A stretch of DNA of 26,014 nt from contig CAYZYK010000010.1 of NCBI GenBank assembly GCA_964482615.1, positions 1 to 26,014 of the forward strand, written 5' to 3'. Under the pieces are notes generated by a model. That model was not told where the DNA came from. It searched no databases and saw nothing but the letters and a program-made list of their open reading frames with translations. The DNA is from CAYZYK01 sp964482615 (GTDB lineage Bacteria > Patescibacteriota > Minisyncoccia > Minisyncoccales > CAYZYK01). Numbering within the stretch: the stretch's first letter is position 1; the number at the start of each line of letters is the position of its first letter. Below, in pieces: positions 21,104 through 26,014 of this stretch. Position numbers and translations under genes: made by a program.

Positions 21104-22020
21104 TTTTTATCTCTTAAATATTCATAGACTGAAATTGCAGCCTTAGCACCATCACCAGCAGCAGTTACGATTTGTTTATCTCTGATGTCTGTTACATCCC
21201 CTGCAGCAAAAATGCCACCAGTTGAAGTAGCGCAAGTTTTAGGATCTATTTTAATTTCATCCCATTTGTTAAATTCAACCAAACTCTTCACAAAAGCTGT
21301 AGCTGGAATAGAACCTATTTCAACAAAAACCCCTTTAATCTCCAAGGTTTTTTCTTTTTTACCTCCTCTATCTTCGTAAATTATTTTATTTACTGATTTA
21401 TCCCCCTTAATCTCTTTTGTGTCAGCATTGGTTATAACCTCTATGTTATCTTTGTTCTCAACCTTCTCTTGAATAAGCTCATCAGCTTTAATTTCAGAGC
21501 TGTACTCTAAGATATAAACCTTAGGACAGTATTCACTCAGTTCAAGGGCGCCCTCAAATCCAGAATTTCCTCCTCCAATTACAGCAACATCTTTTCCCTC
21601 AAATAAAGGTCCGTCACAGGTAACACAATATGAAACACCCATTCCCATGAATTCTTTTTCTCCCGGAACCTCAAGGGGCCGAGGATCTCTACCACTAGCT
21701 ACAATGACTGTTTTTGTTTCAAAAGTTTCACCATCTCCTGTTTTCACTTCAAATCCTTCTTTTGTTTTCTTTATCCTCTTAACTACTTCACCTGTTTTTG
21801 TTTCAACTTCAAACTTATCAAGATGTTCTTTAAATCTTTTCATTAACTCAGTTCCTGAGATTTCCTTAAATCCCGGATAGTTCTCAACCTCTTTTGTTAC
21901 GCCAGTCTGACCTATAAAATCTTTGGTAATAAACAAGGTCTTAACTTTTTTCCTGACAGCGTAAATTCCAGCTGTAATACCAGCAGGACCACCCCCAATT
22001 ATAATTAGGTCGTATAACAT
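21100..22020 (-). CDS. trxB: thioredoxin reductase
   Basis: FAD enzyme that passes electrons from NAD(P)H to thioredoxin or glutaredoxin. The 306-residue product has the FAD-binding IIGGGPAGITAGIY (7-20), the redox motif CVTCDG (132-137; usually CATCDG), the nucleotide-binding VIGGGNSGFEGALELSEY, and the C-terminal FAD motif GIFAAGDVTDIRDKQIVTAAGDGAKAA. Its length is normal. The GGGDSA signature of NADPH users reads GGGNSG, so coenzyme preference is uncertain. It is the first gene of the trxB-eno-apgM run. The 107-bp gap before it holds a TAAAAT nine bases before the ATG that could be its -10 box. Confidence 0.95.
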   Translation of the reverse strand: MLYDLIIIGGGPAGITAGIYAVRKKVKTLFITKDFIGQTGVTKEVENYPGFKEISGTELMKRFKEHLDKFEVETKTGEVVKRIKKTKEGFEVKTGDGETFETKTVIVASGRDPRPLEVPGEKEFMGMGVSYCVTCDGPLFEGKDVAVIGGGNSGFEGALELSEYCPKVYILEYSSEIKADELIQEKVENKDNIEVITNADTKEIKGDKSVNKIIYEDRGGKKEKTLEIKGVFVEIGSIPATAFVKSLVEFNKWDEIKIDPKTCATSTGGIFAAGDVTDIRDKQIVTAAGDGAKAAISVYEYLRDKK

Positions 22021-22127
22021 ATTTCTTTTATTTTACTCTAAAATCCATTTTAAAAAAAGTTAAAAAAACTTACGACCCATCTTAAGTGAGGCGCGAGATA
22101 TTTTAAATCTAAACAAAACAACAAAAA

Positions 22128-22991
22128 TCAAAACAGAACCTCAGGAATAGATTCAATAAGATCTGTTGCTGTTAATCCTACTTTTTTCTTTTCTGCTGCA
22201 AGTTCTCCCGCCTTGCCGTTAATATAGGAAGCAGCTTGAGCTGCTCCAAAAATATTATTCCCTTGAGCCATTAAACTACCGCATATTCCTGCCAAGGTGT
22301 CGCCGGTACCACCAACAGTCATATAAGGAGTACCATGTTCATTCAAAACCACCTCTTTCCCGTCTGAAATTATGTCTATCCCTCCTTTAAGTAATATTGT
22401 GGTTCTTAAGCGTTTAGCTTCTTCTCTAACTAACCTTATTTTCTCTTCTTGAGATTTTCCGCTAACTTCTTTTCCGGTTAAAACTTTAAATTCGTAGCTA
22501 TGAGGAGTAATCAAAAAATTCTTTTCAGAAATCATCTGCGATTTCTCAGCTATAGCATGAATAGCATCAGCATCAATTACAACAGAAACGTCAATTTGAG
22601 AAAGATAATCAACAATAACTTTTTGGGTTTCTTTGCTCCTTCCTATTCCACCTCCGATGACTACAGCTGTTTTTCCATCAGACACAGCTTTAGCTGATTT
22701 TGTCTGGGCTAAAATATCAGCTAAATCTTCTTCGTCCAGCCAGTCACCTTTCAAAGGATAGGCTGCCAAATTAGGACTAAAAGAAGCAACAATATCAGCT
22801 GCTCTTTTTGGAGCTAGAACATGAACCATATCTACTCCAGCTTTAAAAGCAGCAAGTGAAGCTAAAGCAGGAGAACCGCTATAAAACTGGGACCCGCCAA
22901 TAACTAACAAAAGTCCATAGTCATATTTATGGGCGTCTTTTGGTCTCTTTTTATAAATATTTTTTAAAATGCTGTTTGTTACTTTTTTCAT
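22128..22991 (-). CDS. nnrD: ADP-dependent NAD(P)H-hydrate dehydratase
   Basis: Repairs damaged NAD(P)H by dehydrating the hydrated form with ADP or ATP. The 287-residue ribokinase-like product has GLLLVIGGSQFYSGSPALASLAAFKAGVD, VVIGGGIGRS, VVIDADAIHA, LITPHSYEF, and the closing MTVGGTGDTLAGICGSLMAQG with the catalytic Asp. It corresponds to the C-terminal half of two-domain Nnr proteins; the epimerase (NnrE) half is absent from this gene. It starts 2 bp after the galU stop, so it is cotranscribed with galU and ftsZ. Confidence 0.92.
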   Translation of the reverse strand: MKKVTNSILKNIYKKRPKDAHKYDYGLLLVIGGSQFYSGSPALASLAAFKAGVDMVHVLAPKRAADIVASFSPNLAAYPLKGDWLDEEDLADILAQTKSAKAVSDGKTAVVIGGGIGRSKETQKVIVDYLSQIDVSVVIDADAIHAIAEKSQMISEKNFLITPHSYEFKVLTGKEVSGKSQEEKIRLVREEAKRLRTTILLKGGIDIISDGKEVVLNEHGTPYMTVGGTGDTLAGICGSLMAQGNNIFGAAQAASYINGKAGELAAEKKKVGLTATDLIESIPEVLF

Positions 22992-22992
22992 G

Positions 22993-23889
22993 TTATTTTA
23001 TTTCTTTTAAATACTTTTTTAAATCTTCCCCAAACCGAGGATCTTTTAAAACAAAATAAAGGAAAGTTCGAAGCCATTTTAATTTATCTCCACATTCTAA
23101 CCAATTTCCTTTAATTTCATAACCATAAATTATTTTACCATCTTCTGTCATTTTATCCAGAGTATCAGCTAAAATTATTTCTCCTCTTTTTGAAGGAGAA
23201 GCATTCTTAAGATAATCAAAAACTTCAGGAGTTAGAATATATTTTCCGACTATTACCAAGTCAGAAGGGGCTTGATCTGGCTCTGGTTTTTCAACTATCT
23301 TTTTTATTTTATACAAACGATTAGCTATTTTCTCTACTTTGACCGCACCATAAGATGAAACTCTTTCTCTGGGCACTCTCTTCAGAGCAATAACTGGGGA
23401 ATTGCAGGTCTCAAAGACCCTCATTAACTGTTCCAGGGCGGGATCATCTCCATCTACAATATCGTCTCCAAAAGAAACAGCTACTGGTTCATTTTTAATC
23501 TCTTTTTTTGCTTGTAAAACAGCGTGTCCATCTCCCAGAGGTTTTCTTTGTAAAACATGGGAAAAGGAAATATCTTCAAATTTCTCGTGGAAATTTTCTA
23601 ACATTTCCAATGTCTTAGTTTTTTTTCTTTTTTTTAAAATATTTTTTAATTCTTGTGATTCTTTGAAATAGTCTAGGATAATTTTATCTTTTGAATTGAT
23701 AACAAAAATAACTTTAGAAATCCCTGAATCTCTCACCCCCTCAACTATATATTGAATAGTTGGTTTATCAACCACAGGAAGAAGTTCTTTTGGCAGAACC
23801 TTAGACAAGGGTAAAAACCTAGTACCCAACCCAGCTACGGGTAAAATAGCTTTTTTAATTTTTCTTGCCTGTTTTTTAGGTCTTTCCAT
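22993..23889 (-). CDS. galU: UTP-glucose-1-phosphate uridylyltransferase
   Basis: Makes UDP-glucose for cell-surface glycan synthesis. The 298-residue product has the nucleotidyltransferase signature KKAILPVAGLGTRFLPLSKVLPKELLPVVDKPTIQ split over residues 12-46 (key: GLGTRF, KELLP, KP). Further on are LGDGHAVLQAK, VAVSFGDDIVDGDDPAL (metal Asp), IVEKPEPDQAPSDLVIVGKYIL, and YEIKGNWLECGDKLKWL. Its length is typical. It lies nine bases downstream of the ftsZ-type gene and 2 bp before nnrD. Confidence 0.95.
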   Translation of the reverse strand: MERPKKQARKIKKAILPVAGLGTRFLPLSKVLPKELLPVVDKPTIQYIVEGVRDSGISKVIFVINSKDKIILDYFKESQELKNILKKRKKTKTLEMLENFHEKFEDISFSHVLQRKPLGDGHAVLQAKKEIKNEPVAVSFGDDIVDGDDPALEQLMRVFETCNSPVIALKRVPRERVSSYGAVKVEKIANRLYKIKKIVEKPEPDQAPSDLVIVGKYILTPEVFDYLKNASPSKRGEIILADTLDKMTEDGKIIYGYEIKGNWLECGDKLKWLRTFLYFVLKDPRFGEDLKKYLKEIK

Positions 23890-23898
23890 AATCAGGAA

Positions 23899-25215
23899 TT
23901 ACTTTTTTAATTTTCTTAAAAAAGCAGGTATTTCCCATTGTTTTTCTTGAGCTATTTTCTCTTTTTCTCTTTCTTCTTGTTCTTTTTTAATTTCTAGGGC
24001 TGTTCTGCGCTTTTTCTTTGTGGTTTTCTTTTTGGTTTTCTTTGTGTTTTTCTTTTTCTTTTTTAAAGAGGTTCTTTTCTTCTTTGTTTTCTTCTTTATT
24101 TTTTCTGATCTCTTCTTCTTTGTCTTTCTTTTTTTGGAAGATTTATTTTTCTTTTTTGTTTTTCTTTTTGTTTTCTTCTTTTTTGTCTTTTTTGAGAAAG
24201 TAGTTTTCTTCTTTTTTTTCTTTCTTCTTTTTTTCTTTTTTTCTCCTACAATAAGAAGAGTCGTCCTAATTTTGTTTTTGTAACCTCTCTTTTTTGAAAT
24301 ACCGAAAATAATTTTTGATCTAGGATTAGCTTCGGCAATAGTTTGGCTTATTTTCTCAACTTCTGTCATTTTAAGATCTGATCCGCCCTGAATATTAAAA
24401 AGTATTTTCTCTGCTTTCAAATCATATTTAGATAAGGGGTTTTGAAAAATCTTCTTTACTATCTCCTCTGCCCTATCTTTACCCGAAGACTCAACGGTGT
24501 TCAAAAAGACCAACTTATTTTTCTTTTTCAAAATAGTCCTAATATCAGCAAAATCAATATTTATTATTCCCGGTTTAGAAATTATTTCAATTAAACTTTC
24601 TAAGTTTTCAATAAGGTTTTTGTTAACCCCAGAGAAAGCTTTAACTATCGGAGTATCTTCATCAATAATTTTAAAAATTCTCTGGTTGGGAACAACAATT
24701 AAAGCATTAAGAGATCCCTTCAGAGATTTCAAGGCTTTTTTAGCTATATTACGCTTTCTTTTTCCCTCAAAACTGAAAGGTAAAGTAAAAATCCCCAAAG
24801 TAATAGCTCCTTCTTTTTGAGCCAAATTAGCAAAAACAGGAGCTGCCCCAGAACCAGCCCCCCCACCAAGAGAAGATATTAAAATAACAATGTCTTGATC
24901 TTTAAAAATTTTAGAGATTCTTTCTTTTTCTTCTTCAGCTGCTTCTTTGGCTAATTCAGGGTCCATCCCTGTTCCTAAACCACCTGTTGATTTTTTACCA
25001 AAATTAAAAGCCCTGATTCCTTTTTTGTTCTTCTTCTTAAGAAATTTCTGGTCAGTATCTGCCACAATAAAGCTTCCTTTTGATAAAGAAGAACCTATCT
25101 CAGAGACTACAGACACTCCCCCACCCCCAATCCCAATCACCCTTATCTTTGTTTGTGGATTAACTTTCTTTGAGAAGATCTTCTTATGAGAAGGTTTTTT
25201 CTTTTTCTTTGACAT
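23899..25215 (-). CDS. ftsZ: divergent FtsZ with a lysine-rich linker
   Basis: Tubulin-like division GTPase of 438 residues. The core (about 20-323) has KIRVIGIGGGGVSVV, IVADTDQKFL, STGGLGTGMDP, LGGGAGSGAAPVF, VVPNQRIFKI and the T7 loop INIDFADIRTIL. The GTP-binding signature, normally GGGTGTG, reads GGGAGSG, so nucleotide binding may be altered. Residues about 325-404 are almost only Lys, Arg, Thr and Ser, with Lys dominant, forming an extremely basic linker. The last 34 residues return to normal and end in WEIPAFLRKLKK, a clear conserved C-terminal peptide that binds FtsA-type membrane anchors. An N-terminal lysine patch is also present. A promoter lies immediately upstream. It may be the main FtsZ or a second paralogue. 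Confidence 0.88.
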   Translation of the reverse strand: MSKKKKKPSHKKIFSKKVNPQTKIRVIGIGGGGVSVVSEIGSSLSKGSFIVADTDQKFLKKKNKKGIRAFNFGKKSTGGLGTGMDPELAKEAAEEEKERISKIFKDQDIVILISSLGGGAGSGAAPVFANLAQKEGAITLGIFTLPFSFEGKRKRNIAKKALKSLKGSLNALIVVPNQRIFKIIDEDTPIVKAFSGVNKNLIENLESLIEIISKPGIINIDFADIRTILKKKNKLVFLNTVESSGKDRAEEIVKKIFQNPLSKYDLKAEKILFNIQGGSDLKMTEVEKISQTIAEANPRSKIIFGISKKRGYKNKIRTTLLIVGEKKKKRRKKKKKKTTFSKKTKKKKTKRKTKKKNKSSKKRKTKKKRSEKIKKKTKKKRTSLKKKKKNTKKTKKKTTKKKRRTALEIKKEQEEREKEKIAQEKQWEIPAFLRKLKK

Positions 25216-25221
25216 TAAATT

Positions 25222-25250
25222 AGTTTAACTTTTAAAATTTATCGGGTCAA
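25222..25250 (-). promoter_or_regulatory. promoter of ftsZ
   Basis: TTGACC (25245-25250), a 17-bp spacer and TAAACT (25222-25227) end six bases before the ATG at 25215. The -35 hexamer, spacer length and short distance match the TyrA-gene promoter. A further TTGACA lies just upstream (about 25265-25270). Confidence 0.55.
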
Positions 25251-25273
25251 CTTTAATTTTATCATTGTCAAGG

Positions 25274-25317
25274 GGATTTAGAAATTTCAAGGTTTTAAGG
25301 ATTTAGAAATTTCAGGG
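25274..25317. repeat. short dispersed repeat, two copies with 25-base period
   Basis: GGATTTAGAAATTTCA occurs at 25274-25289 and again at 25299-25314, the second continuing to GGG. Read on the other strand it is CCCTGAAATTTCTAAATCC, matching the repeats at 11055-11097 in 17 of 19 positions. The centre GAAATTTC is itself a palindrome. The gap 25216-25440 otherwise holds the ftsZ promoter and one tiny ORF. Confidence 0.7.
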
Positions 25318-25336
25318 CAGGAATTAATTTTTAACT

Positions 25337-25429
25337 TTATTCTAAGTTCGCCAAAACAAAAAAGAATGGAAAAACCGATAACAAAACCGTTAATCCAAAA
25401 CCAATAAAAACGAGTCGTTTTTTAACCAT
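25337..25429 (-). CDS. possible 30-residue hydrophobic peptide
   Basis: An ATG 11 bases downstream of the neighbouring stop codon opens a 30-codon frame, MVKKRLVFIGFGLTV and onward, ending ANLE. It has two or three basic residues followed by about 22 hydrophobic ones and a VLA-like end. It reads like a signal peptide or a single membrane segment with nothing after it. The ribosome binding site is poor (AAAAAG). It could be a real small membrane protein, the remnant of a truncated secreted protein, or chance. Confidence 0.3.
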   Translation of the reverse strand: MVKKRLVFIGFGLTVLLSVFPFFFVLANLE

Positions 25430-25440
25430 CTTTTTAAAAA

Positions 25441-26014
25441 TTATTTAATCTCTATACCTTCTAAAAATTCATCAAACTCAGAAATCAAACTCTCTTCATT
25501 GGGAGTAATCGTTCCTCGAAACTTATATAATTTATCTGTAAGCGGGAGTTTTACCGAAATGTGTACTATCTCCCGGTTAGAGGACTTAGTAATATAGGAC
25601 TCTTTCAAGGCATTTAATCCACTCACCTCTTGAATTTTATATTTTGTTTCTTGGTTTTCCCCCGATTCTTCTAAAATAGAATCTATAGTATTTTGGATTT
25701 GTTTTAATTCCGATGCCACTATGGTATCTTCGTTGCTGCCATCAAGTATATTAACCCATACCCGGGCTCCATTTAACAAGCGTTCTTCTTCAGAAACCTC
25801 ACTACTAGGACTTAAAAACCATATTGAATCTTCGTTTCCAAGGTCAATTAGCCCTACTTCCCAATCTTTAGATACTTTTATTCTTAGACCAGATTTCGGG
25901 TTCTCTACTATTTTGCCCTCGGAAGTATCTTTGATAATATAGCTCCCTGGTTTAACATATTTATAAACATCTTGTTTCCCCCCTTTATTCCTCTGCCACC
26001 ATAAAAAAATCCCC
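25441..26014 (-). CDS. membrane-anchored protein of unknown function, 5' end outside the window
   Basis: The frame is open from the right edge of the window to TAA at 25441, about 190 codons. The first visible residues, GIFLWWQRNKGGK, look like the end of a membrane segment followed by an exported domain. The rest has VKPGSYIIKDTSEGKIV, SGLRIKVSKDWEVGLID, LNGARVWVNILDG and KLYKFRGTITPNEESLISEF. The alternation of a short beta motif, a W-containing strand and a closing helix resembles PsbP-like or lipoprotein domains common in small bacterial genomes, but no family is certain. It precedes the tiny ORF and the ftsZ region on the same strand. Confidence 0.65.
   Translation of the reverse strand, partial: GIFLWWQRNKGGKQDVYKYVKPGSYIIKDTSEGKIVENPKSGLRIKVSKDWEVGLIDLGNEDSIWFLSPSSEVSEEERLLNGARVWVNILDGSNEDTIVASELKQIQNTIDSILEESGENQETKYKIQEVSGLNALKESYITKSSNREIVHISVKLPLTDKLYKFRGTITPNEESLISEFDEFLEGIEIK

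Noticed and set aside
22021..22127. Terminator between nnrD and trxB
   Set aside because: A 5-bp ACTTA/TAAGT stem before a T run near 22060-22080 is possible but too weak to call.

Overview
The window looks like part of a small, AT-rich chromosome of a fermentative bacterium of the Candidate Phyla Radiation / Patescibacteria type. This placement is an inference. It rests on the tightly packed genes, short versions of core proteins (EF-Ts, release factor 1, acetate kinase, enolase), a glycolysis-to-acetate gene set with PEP synthase and PduL, an archaeal-type phosphoglycerate mutase, and many lysine-rich proteins. All three stop codons end genes here, so the standard code is used.

Layout. 1-1740 (minus strand): rpsB, tsf, a small membrane protein and tRNA-Thr(UGU). 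1817-5471 (minus): an aromatic amino acid operon, made of a promoter, a 20-residue leader peptide rich in Phe codons, mutually exclusive antiterminator and terminator hairpins, a DAHP synthase gene broken by five in-frame stops and two compensating frameshifts, an intact prephenate-dehydratase-fold gene of BacA type, and an intact TyrA-prephenate dehydratase fusion that has its own promoter. 5485-6607 (plus): rpmE and an N-terminally short release factor 1, separated and bounded by terminators. 6621-16288 (minus): a secreted coiled-coil lytic transglycosylase, L25, ferredoxin, aldolase, a PfkB kinase, a membrane protein with two cysteine-rich repeats, PEP synthase, acetate kinase and PduL. 16316-23889 (minus): GAPDH, glutaredoxin, a DsbA-like protein, phosphoglycerate mutase, enolase, thioredoxin reductase, NAD(P)HX dehydratase and GalU. 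23899-26014 (minus): a divergent FtsZ with a lysine-rich linker, a repeat-bearing intergenic stretch, a tiny hydrophobic ORF and a membrane-anchored protein running off the window.

How the genes work together. PfkB, aldolase, GAPDH, phosphoglycerate mutase, enolase, PEP synthase, ferredoxin, PduL and AckA cover most steps from a sugar phosphate to acetate and ATP. Triose-phosphate isomerase, phosphoglycerate kinase and pyruvate:ferredoxin oxidoreductase are not in the window. Glutaredoxin, thioredoxin reductase and the DsbA-like protein form a redox group.

The most striking part is the leader-peptide attenuator at 5301-5471. It has the complete logic of the enterobacterial pheA attenuator, but sits in front of a decayed DAHP synthase and two intact prephenate-pathway genes, in a lineage that usually makes few amino acids. 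A second notable structure is a copy of the 3' end of ppsA at 10905-10967, which together with ppsA itself brackets the repeat-containing membrane protein gene and suggests that this gene was inserted.
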